Positions 1 through 12,640 of a DNA stretch of 64,000 nucleotides are shown here, one piece after another; within the stretch, counting starts at the first letter, position 1, and each line of letters begins with the position of its first letter. The notes under the pieces were generated by a model that worked only from the letters and a program-made list of their open reading frames with translations, was not told the DNA's origin and did no database searches. The translations under genes were made by a program, and so were the position numbers. The stretch is from Asterias rubens (Eukaryota; Echinodermata; Asteroidea; Forcipulatida; Asteriidae). The stretch spans positions 1,811,488 to 1,875,487 of the forward strand of contig NC_047076.1 in NCBI RefSeq assembly GCF_902459465.1. The letters run 5' to 3'.

Positions 1-389
1 CCATTCATTTTAGGAGTGATGACCAAACGCCATCCCTTTAACTTCACACGTCAGTCTTTTAAACCGTGCGGTTTACAACGAGGCGAGGCACACATTCTTC
101 CAATGCGAATTAACACTCAATGTCAATGCGAATTGACGTTGTGGAACCATGTATCAACAATTTCACGATTGTATTGCAACAGGAAAAAGAACCACTTCTG
201 GCCATCACACTGAATTACTGACTCAAGTGATCACAACAATGCGGACTTTTGAGGGTAAATTTTCTGAATCTCTTTTAATTAATAAAGTAAAGACGAGTGT
301 TTGTGGTGCACACAGTGAAGTCCAAACGTGTGGCGGATTGTGTTTATTTTGCAGTAAAACGTGTCACAATAAACCTAACAGCTGTATCT
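1..389. other. intergenic sequence, nothing recognised
   Basis: Short overlapping open frames are present, but I see no splice-site-bounded exon, no domain and no repeat boundary. I regard it as non-coding. Confidence 0.5.
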
Positions 390-692
390 TTAAAGGCACT
401 GGACACCTTTTGTAGTTGTCACATACAAGTATTCTACCTTGGTGTATATATGCATAAAATGACAAATTTGTGCAAATGTTGGCATATTTGGTCATCGAAG
501 TTGCAAGAGAGTAAAGAAGGAAACATCAATCTTGTTGTACAAATTCGTGTGATTTCAGATGCCGAAAAAGGCTTTAGGAGGGCTGATATGAAGTATATGA
601 AAAAAACTACCAACAGCTCTGCTCGTTACCAAGTAAGTTTTATTGCTAACAATTATTATGAATAATTACCAAGTAGTGGTCAGTGCCTTTAA
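390..692. mobile_element. TTAA-ended MITE (family M1), diverged copy
   Basis: The left end reads TTAAAGGCACTGGACACC and the right end GTCAGTGCCTTTAA, an imperfect terminal inverted repeat. Internal landmarks of the family are present (a 'gcataaaatgacaaa' stretch, 'gttgcaagagagtaa', 'gttaccaagtaagttt'). It carries no transposase, so it would be non-autonomous. Confidence 0.8.
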
Positions 693-1080
693 TGTTCACA
701 TCACCATATGAATCTGTCTGGTCACCCGAGTGTACAGTTACTGGGAAATTTGTGTCGTTCTAAAAAAGAGAGTAAGCCTTTTTGTTTCGAGACACGTTTG
801 AAGTTGATGCTTGTCCTATATATCGACTTGAGATTGTGTGCGCATCATTGATTGCGCACTCAGGTGAATGTAGTTGGTACCGCCCACGACTAACCAATAC
901 TCATGCGTTATATTAACCTGTAACATGTTCCGTATGGGTGGAGATTTCATTGTAAAAACCTGTCATATATCTCTACTAGTCACGTTCGCCTCTCGGCTAT
1001 ACGATCTGATTTTACCATTGAAATTACGAGATATTATGAACACTCAAACACATTTTAAAGTATGCTTCCAAGTGTGAGTA

Positions 1081-1622
1081 CTTTTCAGTTGAGTACCAAA
1101 TACTGTTGAGTACTAAGGTGGACATGTAGTAGGCCCCTACTCGAGAACAGGTACCTTGGTCATCGAGTACGAGTACCAAGTACCCTGATATCCGAGTACC
1201 AAGTCCAGCAGCCGAGTAGCAAGTACTTCAAGTCAAGAACTGTCAATCAAGTACAACTGCTGAGTACTAAGGTTGCTCATAAGTAGTACTCGGGTGCGAG
1301 TACTTGGGCCATCTAGTCCATCTACCAAATACTGTTGGGTACTTAGGTGTACATATTACTCGAGAACAGGTACCTTGGTCATCGAGTACGATTACCAAGT
1401 ATTCTGATATCCGAGTACCAAGTCCAACCGCCGAGTAGCAAGTACTTGCAGTCAAGAACTGTGAATCGAGTACCAAACATGCTGAGTACCAAGGTTGCTA
1501 AACTCGAGCGAGTACTCGGGCCATCTAGTCCGAGTACCAAGTATTCTGATATCCGAGTACTGAGTCCAACAGCCGAGTTCCAAGTACTTGGATCTCCGAG
1601 TACTCGAGTACTTTATACAAAG
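1081..1622. repeat. GAGTAC-based satellite-like tandem repeat
   Basis: The stretch is built from short variants of CGAGTACCAAGTA, packed into a longer unit: the segment starting TCGAGAACAGGTACCTTGG occurs at 1141 and again at 1360, giving a period near 219 bp. A third, shortened unit starts near 1530. The two open frames inside it follow from the repeat and are not proposed as genes. Confidence 0.8.
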
Positions 1623-2789
1623 AGTACTGCAAAAAGAGCTGTAAAACCATTTTGATTCGTGGCTATCCTCTAGGGTGACTGATCTATGTTCCGATCCCCC
1701 TATGTTACGAAACCATCACGTAATTTACATAGCAGGGTAGGGTTAGGGTTAGGAACAGCAAAACACACTAGGGGTGGCGGAACATAGGTTTGTAACCATC
1801 TTCTAGACGACAATACCAGTTTGTTATGATTTGTTGAACATGAATACTTTGTTCAGTGGGAAGGGAATTAGTATCATGACCACTGACTTCACATGAGTCC
1901 CTCAACCGTAATCACCCGTAATCTACACTTTAACAATCTAGAGAGATATCTCGTCTACTCGTAAGACCGTAACGCGATATCAATTCCAGAGTTTGAAGCT
2001 CTTGTGCTCGAACCGTTCACATTTCAAAATGAAAACATTCCTTGTTGTCCCTGGCTTAGCCTATCTTTGTTCGCCACTCGGAGCCGGGGTCGACCATATT
2101 TGACGGGAAGCTTTCAGGATCTGGTCAAGGGCTCGCGCCAGAGGTCGGTAAACAATTTACTCTGTGTCTGATCAAAGAAACATGGACACTCTGACACGTC
2201 TGTCAACCTGTTTAGGGGAAATGGGTCACGCTAAACAATGAGAGGAGAATCCACTCGCTGACATGGTATCAAGATGAACAATTATTTAAGCGATCATTGA
2301 TAGAGCGTCAAGTATACAGTTATCAGATGTAACAGTGTCATGCACTTGTGTCAAAACACCATCATAGAAAGATGTGTGTAGACATTTGAATGACAGAAAC
2401 AAACATGCTCTGTGTTATGCACGCTCTGGGGACCTTTCATTGTTAATGTGCAATTAAGAAAAGTGTAATTTTTTGACAAATATTGTTTTTAATATTCGCT
2501 AGTTTATGGAGACCGAGGGCAATTGGGAATTTTAAGGACTGGGGTGCTCCATATTAGTGATTTGTGTAGGCAAAATAGTGTGAGGATGTTTGTGTTAGGG
2601 AGAAAGGATAGAATAAATGATGTCTCCACAGAGATGTAAACAACAGATTGTGTGAGAGGATGTGTTGAAGTCCACAGAGTGTCTCACGGTCCCACACTCG
2701 GATCCCCATGTTTCAAATACTTGTCCACACCATATATGATAAATGTTATGGTATGATAAACCAAAACTGTGCTCTTGCAACACATAGTT
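1623..2789. other. intergenic sequence with a telomere-like scrap
   Basis: Apart from two TTAGGG-like units near 1739-1752 (GGGTTAGGGTTAGG) I see nothing that can be named. No exon-like island was found on either strand. Confidence 0.5.
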
Positions 2790-3126
2790 TTAAAGACACT
2801 GGACACTATAAGACCAGTGTACCTCAACATTATGCATAAAATAACAAACCTGTGAAAATTTGAGCACATTTGGTTGTCGAAGTAGCGAGATGAAAAAACA
2901 AAAACCCTTGTCACACGAAGTTGTGTGCGTTGATTTTGAGACCTCCAATTCTCAATCTGAGGTCTCGAAATCAAATTCGTGGAAATAACTTCTTTCTCGA
3001 AAACTATGTCACTTCAGAGGAAGCCGTGTCTCACAATGTTTTGTACCATCAACAGCTTCCCATTACTCCTTACCAAGTAAGGTCCTATTATTTTGAGTAA
3101 TTACCAATAGTGTCCAGTGTCTTTAA
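2790..3126. mobile_element. MITE family M1 copy
   Basis: Ends are TTAAAGACACTGGACAC and GTGTCCAGTGTCTTTAA. The internal GAGACCTC/GAGGTCTCGAAATC hairpin is present at about 2937-2972. Confidence 0.85.
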
Positions 3127-6100
3127 GCAGGAGAGACCACTATCTCTGTGTGCACCTCTCTCTATTATGTTGTACGAAGCATGCCCCTAACCGTACTCCG
3201 AATATTTTCTTTTTTAAATAGGGATAATGTCCAAGACCTCTCATAATGTTTTCCAATAACAATAACAACAAGTCCCGTCTGTTTGTTTCCGTTTTGAGAT
3301 TAATGCGTTATAATCACTGCTAGCGATCGATCAGCCAATTTCAAAAGTTTGTCGATACATCGACTAAATTACACTCTAAAAATGATGTGCGTTTTGCAGT
3401 TGGATCAATAAAGATTTTCATCAATCGCATGGTGGACAAGTAAACCATTCATTTATGTACAGATACTGTAGTTGTTCCATGCGAGCTGTCCCTTGTGTTA
3501 ATGCAAGATGGCATAACTAATACCATTACAGTACATCTTGCTTTTAAAAATACAATTCACTGATTTTGTGCGTGCTTGTGCATCAATAGGCCGTCACCCG
3601 TTTGGTGAAGTAAGTTTTTTGCGATTTCTTTTATATTTGTTTTTTCTCTCTTTTTTACATTAGCGATCGAGGGCTGAAACTGAATTGACAAATGATTGTC
3701 AATGCATAGTAGCGCTAAGTGCTATTATGCTTTGTTACTCTGGCGCAATACAATAGGACATACAACGCAGTTCATTTTGCATAAAGGAAATTAAAGCAAA
3801 AAATAAAGGGTAAAGAAAGGGTTCGGAATTATGTGGCAGTGAATGTTTCCGGTTGGTTGTCCGGAAAGGCCCCTGGTTTTTCTTCATTCGTCTTTCCTGA
3901 GACTCTTTTATGGAAGCCTTAGGGATGGTCGGCACAATTGACATGATGACGATTAGTTGACAAATGATTTTCAAGAAATAAACAAGTGTTGTTATTTTTT
4001 ATTATAATGAGTGTTGTTGTTGTTGTTTTGTTTTTTTCCCTTTTTTTTCTTTTTTTAGGGGGGGGGGGTATTTCGCCCCTAACCAAGGCTAAAGGCCACT
4101 CTTATTTAGGGTCTATCACGAAGAAAACAAATAAGACGAACATAACTCGGGGAGCTGAGGGTAGGAATTAATATTTCTCCCAAAACAGTCTAAATCTTGT
4201 AGGATGAAAGGAAACATGCACCAAGTATCACATTGTATTTCTATATAAACTTTCAGAATTAGCTTCCCCCGGTTACACCAAGAGAAAGTATCTAAGGAAT
4301 GCTTTCAAGAAGACAGCCGGAGTATAATGGTCAAAAAGTCCAGCTCAATTGGCTATTCTCAGAATCTCTCACCAAAACAGTCTCATCACAATATGCTACC
4401 GCAAACTTACACTCTTTCATTTTGTTTCCAACATAGCCTCAAGGTTTTGTTTAAATGTCCTTCTTATTTGTTTTAAGGCACGCACTGTATCTTAAATCCA
4501 AGACGGCAGTCCCACCAAATACGTCTTGACATTTACATACAAATTGTAGGTTTATACCATCCTTCCATTAGACACACCTCTCCAAATGTTTGCCAGGTAC
4601 ATTTGTACCAATGTTGATTATTTCTTGTACAAAGTTATTTAAATATCCCATGCCCTGTCACTCACTTCATGTGGTTGCATAAGACCCGGCTGTGCACATA
4701 AAGTTATCCCCCGCTCTGCACAGCGTTCCTATTTTGTGATTAATCAATGCCAGGTGGGATGTATTTACTCCACTTGTATTTAAATCGCGATGCCTCAATA
4801 AGTTTACTCAGCCGCACCACCCCCAAAAAAATCGAATTCACTAAAAGATGATAAAAGGTCGATAGGCAAAAGCTAATTTTACTATCAGATTGTAGCAAAT
4901 AAATAAGCCTCATTATAACTTTTCAATTTGTTTTTCAATTACAAGATGAAGCAACTTGTGTCAGAACCAAGACGCAGCAATTGACGGAAGTTTGCATATG
5001 TCGGGGATAAAGAATATTTTGGTTTTACCCATACACTGATGTGTCTAAGTACTGTATGGGACTACTCAGTACTTTCCCGAGCTCGGTGACAAAAATCACA
5101 GGATGAAGCAGTTATAGTACGATGAAAATGCACCCCCAGAACAACCAGAAGGGGGCGCTATAACTGTAATTAAGCCTCACTTACACCTTCCTGACATATT
5201 GGGTAAAATGCTGATTTTTAATGGTATATTTTTAACAGTTTGAACAACAAACAATTATAGAGAGTAATTTTAAATAATTATTTAATAAACGCCCTCACTT
5301 GTCACTTAAAAGACACTGAATTAAACTCATCGTGTCAACGAACTTTTATAAACTGTAAAATATCATATTCAAATGCTACCACTGTGGGGACTGAACAACA
5401 CAAACAAACAAAAAAACCTCTTCCAAAAATTATTTGATGGATTGCGAATTAACCTCCTTCCCACGACAACCACTTCAAGTAAAGAGCCCCCGGCATGCGT
5501 GGTACCCACAGAGTAACCGAAAAGATGAAAATAATGGATTGGGAAACGTAATCAGAGTCACCGACTTGGGGCTATGTTTACGGTAAAATCGATTCTTGAT
5601 GTTCAATTGCAGGCTTTATCAAATTCTTACAAGATATCGATACTGATCAGACACAATACACGATCGCATTATCAAATACACAGGGTCGATTCTACGAAAG
5701 TGATATTTCTCTCGCTTTTACTAATCGTACTCGAATCGATTATTTGCCGTCATGACAGGTGATCGAAATTCAACAATGACATAGTGTAATCGATTGTTAT
5801 TGCTCGATTGTTATTTTCACTCATGATGTCGATACCCAGTAACCGCGACAACCGATAGCCATGTTACTGCATTCCTTTAAAAATAAAATGTTAAAGTTTC
5901 ACTGGTTAACATTATTGTGTTCAAGTCTGTTCCGAGTCTCGAGACAAACTCGAGATTTCTTATCTATTGCAAAGTTATTAAACATGTGAAATGATTAGTC
6001 ATTATTTATTTCCTCCGAACCCATTAAAGTTGAGAAATCATAGTCTTACAAGATGAGAAGGTTGTGAAAGGCAAATGCTTAGCACTGTAAACCAGACAAC

Positions 6101-6640
6101 TCTACATGTTTGCAAGGGGTTAATTTTTGCAAAATGTCATTGATTTTACCAAATGAGAAAAGGAGAACACGAAACAATAATGGAATTTATGCTAACAAGC
6201 TTTACACACGTAATCTGCGTTTCGTATGCCTTACTCATTATACGAATGTGGTAAATGATAACGTGATGTGCTTCCTACTTATGAAATCGTTATGGTGGAG
6301 TGAAATTGTTAAGGTGACAGTTAAATGTACACATACATTATGTTTTTCCCGCTAACAGGCTTTAGAGTCATAACTGTTTAGTTCACTATTGTTAGTCCTA
6401 TATCATGTATTGTCTCTGTGTGTTTTTTTTCACATAAAAGTATTATCTTCACCCGAGCTCTTTTTTTTTACCATAATTATCATTTCAAATTCTTTTGTCG
6501 TCTGCCCCTCTATACTGCGCCCTATTTTTCTATCCAATAGTCTTGTTTCGTTCAGGTTTTTTTTTTTTTTTTGATTGCGTTATCCTTTGTAAAGTTATGA
6601 TTTGCGTATTGTGTTTTGAATGGCTGTACAAAAGAAACAA
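3127..6640. other. intergenic region with SINE scrap and homopolymer tracts
   Basis: No exon was recognised. The stretch contains a poly-T/poly-G tract at 4020-4070, a poly-T run near 6560, a body fragment of SINE family S1 on the minus strand at about 4996-5102, and a CTCF-like motif CCAGAAGGGGGCGCT at 5145-5159. Confidence 0.45.
4996..5102 (-). mobile_element. SINE family S1, body fragment
   Basis: The stretch 'gtcggggataaagaat ... ccatacactgatgtgt ... cagtactttcccga ... aaaatcacagg' matches, in reverse orientation, the body that follows the tRNA-like head at 59767-59845. The tRNA-like head itself is missing here. Confidence 0.7.
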
Positions 6641-6689
6641 AGCATTAAAACCACAGACATTGACACACATTCTGTTTGATTGCATCCCT

Positions 6690-7890
6690 GTGGAGACATC
6701 TTCCTTCTTTCATCTGTCCCTGTATATAGTTACATTAGACATTTTACACAAAATTCCTTTTGGAGCACCCCCAGTCTTTAGAATTCCCCTATGGAGACAT
6801 TTTCTCTTTTTCTGTTTTGCTCTCGGTCTCAATGCGCTAGTGAATATCAAATCATACACCTTTTCGCAAATACTGGGGCGCGCGCGTAAAGCTTGGAATT
6901 AGGTGCATTGTGGTCTAGCTGGTATCCAAATTTGATCCATATCTATCCCACAATGCACCTCATTCAACAGTCTGCGCTTGCGCATTGGTATTTGCGATAA
7001 GGTCTATGATCACCGTATATAAATCAGATATGATAGGATGGTATGAAATCAAACAGTAGAGGAAAAGTAGTGGACATTTGTAAGAACTTGGTAAAGGATA
7101 AGGCAATGTGTTTCCTACTGTGTACAATGTGTTTCTTAATAATTTTATGTACATTTTTAAAATTCATGCTTTTATTTTCTGTATTTTTATAAACATGTAT
7201 GTTTTTTGTTGGAGGGGTCTGGGAGGGCACATCGCTTTGATGACAGTTTTTAAAAACTTTTGCCTTACCCTGGACGGCCCCTGCCAACAAAGAATTATGT
7301 CCGAAGATTTAAAATAAATAAATAAAAAATACTATTTTACAACATACTCATAATGAAATCGTTTGGTGGAATGAAATCGGTATTCGTTATTCGTTATGGT
7401 AAGATTCTCCCTTCAACTTTTTGCACACAATGTCTTGTGGAGCAACCCCGTCTTTAGAATTCCCCTATGGGTCCTTTTGTGTTCCCTTTTCTGTCTCCAT
7501 ACATACTATATCAAGCACTAGAGAACAAGTAATGCAAAGTAATGTGCCTCCTACATTTACAACATACTTATAATGAATTCGGAATTTTGTTAATGAAACC
7601 GTTATGGTAAGATTCTTCCTTTTTACACACAATTCCCCTATAATGGAGACCTTTTGTGTTTCCTTTCAAATTCTGTTTTCAGTCTCCATAATTTAGTGAA
7701 TATGAAAAGATAATGGTCGCCCCATACTCACGTTTGGTGAAATGAAATCGTTGTGTTATAAGATTCTTCCTTAGACTTTTTACTAAAAATTTATTGTGAA
7801 GCGTACGGGTCTTTCTATTCCTCCTATGCAGACCAGTGAGTTCCCTTTTCTGTTTTGTTCTCAGTCCCATAATGTTAGTGAATATAAAAA
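6690..7890. repeat. degenerate tandem repeat array, four units
   Basis: The block 'tttacacaaaattcc... ctttagaattcccctatgg... ttttctgt...tctcaat...tagtgaatat' recurs at about 6735-6850, 7400-7510, 7610-7700 and 7740-7890 with heavy divergence. The units also share 'atgaaatcgttatggtaagattct'-type spacers. The array includes a separate inverted repeat at 6901-6960. Confidence 0.6.
6901..6960. repeat. short inverted repeat
   Basis: AGGTGCATTGTGG at 6901-6913 is the reverse complement of CCACAATGCACCT at 6948-6960, leaving a 34-nt loop. It could be a minimal foldback element. Confidence 0.7.
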
Positions 7891-8359
7891 CAAATCACAG
7901 TAGATATGATTTGGCTATATATATCAATCGTTTGATATCGCAGTGGACTTTGAAGTATCCGTTTCCCTTTATTAGATTTACCAGTATTTCCAACCTCTCC
8001 CGTGTTTACTAGATTGTTTCTTTCTTTGACATCGCTACTGAGATTTCATATCTACTTATATCTCTTTTTGATTGACCTAGTTGTTTTGTTGTTCAGGTAA
8101 CTCATACATTGTATAGACTTCGCTCACAAAATTTGTATAAACAAATTACCCCGGGGTATTTTTAGATAGCATTGTCACAACATGTAACGTTCACAAGTGA
8201 ACGTTTTTCAAGTTGTTCGCCGGCAATATTTGATCATTGTATTGAAGAACGTTTGAAAGTTGAGAACATGAGGTGACGGAGAATGAAATTACTTCTTGTT
8301 AGACGTCTAGGGATTTTCATGTTTCATGTATACGGAGACTCATCCAGCCCCTGGCCCGT

Positions 8360-8709
8360 TTAAAAGCACTGGACACGTTTGGTAATTGTCAAAGACCAGT
8401 ATTCTAACTTGGTGGATCCCAACATTGCATTAAACAAAAACCTGTGCATTTTTGGACTCAATTGGTCGTCGAAGTTGCGAGAGAATGGGAGAAAAAACAC
8501 CCTTGTTCCACAAATGTGTGTGCTTTCATCTGCCTAATTCTTTTGTTATTTAAACTGAGAAATTACCTCTTTCTTGAAAACAACGTTAATTCAGAGGGAG
8601 CCGTTTCTTCCAATGTGTTATACTATTAACATCTCTCCATTACTCGTTACCAAGTTTTTATGCTACAAAATTATTTTGAGTAATTATCAATAGTGTCCAG
8701 TGCCTTTAA
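8360..8709. mobile_element. MITE family M1 copy
   Basis: The left end TTAAAAGCACTGGACACG and right end GTGTCCAGTGCCTTTAA form the terminal inverted repeat. The central hairpin has decayed; the 'gagggagccgtttct' landmark is intact. Confidence 0.8.
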
Positions 8710-8935
8710 TTTAAAACGGGTTTTTAGGAAACAGAATGTTCAAATCTCGAGCGTTAAATGTTGGAGTCCGTGAGTGCACAAATTTGTTTCATTCAGTAAG
8801 CAATGAATTTGTGAACACGTTCCTTAAAAAAATCATGTTTGACAGCACGTTCTATATAACATTGCTTAAAAATCCCTGCTTAGCAATTATGAGCATGACA
8901 CCAGTCACAAATTTGACAAATGACATGGTATTTTG

Positions 8936-9215
8936 GCTGGTAACCTTATTCTGGTATATTCATTTCGGTTGTTACCCGTATATACCGATGTGTTTAAGTA
9001 AAAAATTGAGTCCTATGACAAATGACAAATCACTAGGTGGGATTCGAACCCACGATATTATCTTTGCTAGAGCAGATGTCTTACCACTAGATTACTGAGC
9101 TAGCCCAATGGCCGAGGCAGTTCGAATCTTTAGAAGTGGGTACCGCAACGATTTAACGGATGTACATTTTTGCATCGGGGATAAAGAACATAGGCCAATC
9201 GGTGTACGGGTAAAA
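8936..9215 (-). mobile_element. SINE family S1 copy with tRNA-like head
   Basis: On the minus strand the B-box-like GGGTTCGAATCCC and a degraded A box lie in a tRNA-like head (about 9030-9105), flanked by the same 'gatgtacat...catcggggataaagaac' and 'ccgtatataccgatgtgttt' sequences seen in the other S1 copies. It is SINE-derived, not a working tRNA gene. Confidence 0.7.
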
Positions 9216-9375
9216 ACAAATTCTCCGATGAAAAAATTTACATAATGTTCTTTACTGTAATATTCCTATAAACCTTACCGTGTTGCGGGTAGAAAATAAT
9301 GACTATGCACTTTCTACTACAACTACCCTGCGGCCTACTGCAACCCAACGTGACAAGCTCGGCTGTGTGTACGTC

Positions 9376-9445
9376 GTAAAGCCAGACATGTTTTTGTTGA
9401 TGCCTTAGACCACTAAGGCATCAACAAAAACATGTCTGGCTTTAC
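9376..9445. repeat. perfect 32-bp inverted repeat with 6-nt loop
   Basis: The arms at 9376-9407 and 9414-9445 are exact reverse complements, separated by GACCAC. The left arm begins GTAAAGCCAGACATG. Such a perfect stem is either a very young foldback or a recent inverted duplication. It has no bulges of the usual pre-miRNA kind. Confidence 0.9.
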
Positions 9446-11213
9446 ATCACAGTAAAGATGTAACATCTTTGTTTTCTTCTTCGTCTTCTTCTCCACATGG
9501 GTGATTTCTTTAACCTTAAACATCGCCCCGAGGTTAAGACATGTCTTAATTAATTGCTTTTAAGGTAACTCTTGGTATATATTGTGGATTAACAGTTGAT
9601 ACTGTCTGAGAAGTTATATGTAATAGATGTTGTATAATCACCCCCTCAAGGTGTGTCATGACGTACACGAGGGTGGGGGGGGGTAACAATACCTTTTTTT
9701 TGGGGGGGGGGTCAAAGTGAGGGGGCACATTTACTGTGTGAAGACAAATTAAATTTCACCTTGTGGTTGTGTTTATCAGGAAATTATGTCCATAACTGAT
9801 TTGTAGGTCTTCTATAACCATGTCGCGTGAAAGCTACGAAAGAATGAATTCAACGTTAAAAACAAAACATTTTAAATCATTTTTATTTTAATTTTATAGT
9901 GAATATTAATTTGGAGTAAAATTTAATGCGCAGTTATCGCACAAATTTTATTAAGAACCACTCTCTCTCCACTGGTGAAATATCGAAATAAATAGATTTG
10001 AAAAAAAAATATAGAAAATGTATAACAACATCTTTGCGAAATCAATAGAACTATATATTGTGTGGAAAAACTGCAACTAGATTTGTTTGGCTGACACAAC
10101 TGCTGAACACTATATAATAAAGTTATCGCATTTGTACAACACATTATACACCTCGCGAATGCCGCATTTAAATATAAACTGCACCGGGAAAATCAATCAA
10201 CATTACTTCGCTTACCTCAGCAAAAGTTCCTCTCTAACTCTCCCCGTAGGCTAGCCGCACACACACCGTCAAATTCTACTCTCTCGGAAGATTCACCAAG
10301 CAACAAAATTCCTACAGAGTTGTTTTTTTTTCCTCGAGTCGGCTGGTATGTGTAGCTTGACTTTTGATATTTACTGTATGTGATTTAGTATGCTGAAACT
10401 GGAGTGAGTGCACCACGGTGCGCGGAAAATGTTGGCTCTGTAGTTATCTGCTATGGTTATGCAGATGGTGGTTAAGAGAGATATCATAACGTACGTGTAC
10501 GCATGGTTTTAGTTTTAGTGACCACGCATGCGTGTGGTGTGCGATCGTATGTTTCTGATCATTATTTTGTTGGTTTAGAGTTTGATTTGGGTTTTTTTCT
10601 ATCTCTTGCTTTATTAGCATTGTGTTCTGGTGATATATATATATAGGCAGACAAAAACAAACTCGGCTGGTTGGAGAGTTTTCCAATTAAACTTATGTTT
10701 GTGTGCATTTGCCCGTGTCAATTTGGCGTTGGCTTTTGATGGAGTCAATTGTATTTGTATTGCAGTTTCGGAAACAGACGCATAGGTCCAGCCTTAGCCG
10801 TAGCAAAAATACATAGTTGTAGCAAAAGCCGTAGTCGTAGCCAAAACGTCATAGCCAGAGCTTAAGCTGTGAATACACGGCTCTTTGATACGGAAAATTC
10901 ACCTCACTTTGATTTTTTTAACTTTCAAATATGAGTTTTTGGTTTCTACACATAACTTTAAAAATACCTTGGCCATGAAGATTATAAAATGAGTGTTTTG
11001 TTTGTGGATTATGTTAATAATCCACAACAAAAAGAGAGATTAAAATAATCTCTTTTTTTTTGGGGGGGGGACAAAGCAATTCCGGAAAACACCGAGTTTA
11101 TCACTTACGTGCCATACAATGTAACTTATTAAACAAAGAAATAAAAGTGCTTTGACTTGATGCTGAATAACATGCTTATTTAAGCATCAGTATAACTGTT
11201 GTTAGTTATTTGC
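9446..11213. other. intergenic sequence, nothing recognised
   Basis: It contains poly-G/poly-T tracts at 9670-9730 and 11049-11070. A short palindrome lies at 11005-11045 (GGATTATGTTAATAATCC core). No exon with both splice sites and a recognisable product was found. Confidence 0.45.
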
Positions 11214-11502
11214 TTAAAGGCAGTGGACACTATTGGTATATACTCATAATAATTATTAGCAAAAACCTTACTTGCTACTGAGTAATGGGGAGAGGTTGAT
11301 GGTACAAAACATTGTGAGAAACAGCTCCCTCTGAAGTGACCTAGTTTTCGAGAAAGAAGTAATTTTCCACGATTTTGATTTCGAGACATCAAGTGTACAA
11401 TTTGAGGTCTCGAAATCAAGCATCTGAAAGCACACAACTTCGTGTGACAAGGGTGTTTTTTATTTCCTTATTATCTCGCCAATAGTGTCCACTGTCTTCA
11501 AA
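11214..11502. mobile_element. MITE family M1 copy, right half shortened
   Basis: The left end TTAAAGGCAGTGGACAC is intact. The sequence jumps from the 'ttattatctcgcc' landmark directly to 'AATAGTGTCCACTGTCTT', so the segment carrying 'tcacaggtttgttatttt' has been deleted. Confidence 0.85.
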
Positions 11503-11759
11503 TTCAGAACCAAGAAGCCCACAAATCAAAAGATGAATGTGATAAGACAACACTGTGAAAAATCCATCCAATAAACCCGCCTATAAAGAAATGAACAGCC
11601 ATTCAAAATGACCCTAATTATACATGTTTTGTGTTGAACTTTCAAATGAAATACAAAACCAAAATGGGAAAGAAGATGCTGCATTGAGATTCCTTCTCAC
11701 ATTTCTTTAGAAGAAGAAAAAAACGAAACTGTAAATCAATAATTTATAAAGCTAAATTC

Positions 11760-12640
11760 ACATACAGGTTGACGATCGTAAAGGACAGATATTTCCACCT
11801 GTGATATTTCACACATTGCGTTGCCATAGAGTAGTGTGTTGAATTCGTCCCATAAAAAAAGTAATAAAATGTTGGTTTTTGTTCATCATTCATTCATGAT
11901 TCATTTATTTATTAATTTCTCAGGTAAAACTACAAAGTATAAAAAATAAGTGATAAAGAAAACATTATACATCACATATAGGAGAAAGAAAAACTAAAGT
12001 AGCACCTCTGATGGATTTATTTTTTTAAAGTTTTTTTAACTAAATTACTATCAAGTTTATCTCCTGATGAAACATACAATATAACAGGACATTGTGGCCA
12101 TAGTAATCAGACATATTTACCAGTATAACAAATATGAGAATTACATGAAATTAAAACAATACAAGTTTAAAAGGGCATTTTAAAATACAAACTTGGTAAA
12201 AGAGAGATTCTGGTAATTTACAATCTAAAAAGCACTATGAACTATTGAGAATAAAAACAGTTATTGTTGTAGCTATGAACATTTTCTGAGACGGATATAA
12301 TGATATACTCTATTTAACTTATAGGGCTAAACGATCGCTGTGGGATATGCATATCAAACATTTAACTTGATTAATGATAAGACATTAATGGAAAGAAAAC
12401 ATTGACATACGATTGGCTTCTGTCGCAAAGGACAAAATATTTCCATATTGCTTTGCCATAATGTAGTAGAGTGTATAGTGCATTCTTCCCCTAACAAATA
12501 GGCCATACATAAAATGTTGATTTTGATGTAGCTTTGAGTATTTTCTGAGACTAAACGTCTGATCCATGTGAGGTAATGCATATCAAATATGTTAATGATA
12601 AGACATTAATGGAAGAAAACATTTACGGACGTTTTGCTTC
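11760..12640. repeat. three degenerate tandem units
   Basis: The block 'aaaggacaaaatatttcc...ttgccatagtagtgt...cataaaatgttgattttg' occurs near 11780-11885 and 12425-12525. The companion 'taatgataagacattaatgg' occurs at about 12372-12391 and 12593-12612. I read this as an old local duplication; no coding role is seen. Confidence 0.55.

Noticed and set aside
1739..1752. Telomeric repeat
   Set aside because: Only two TTAGGG-like units; chance or an ancient scrap.
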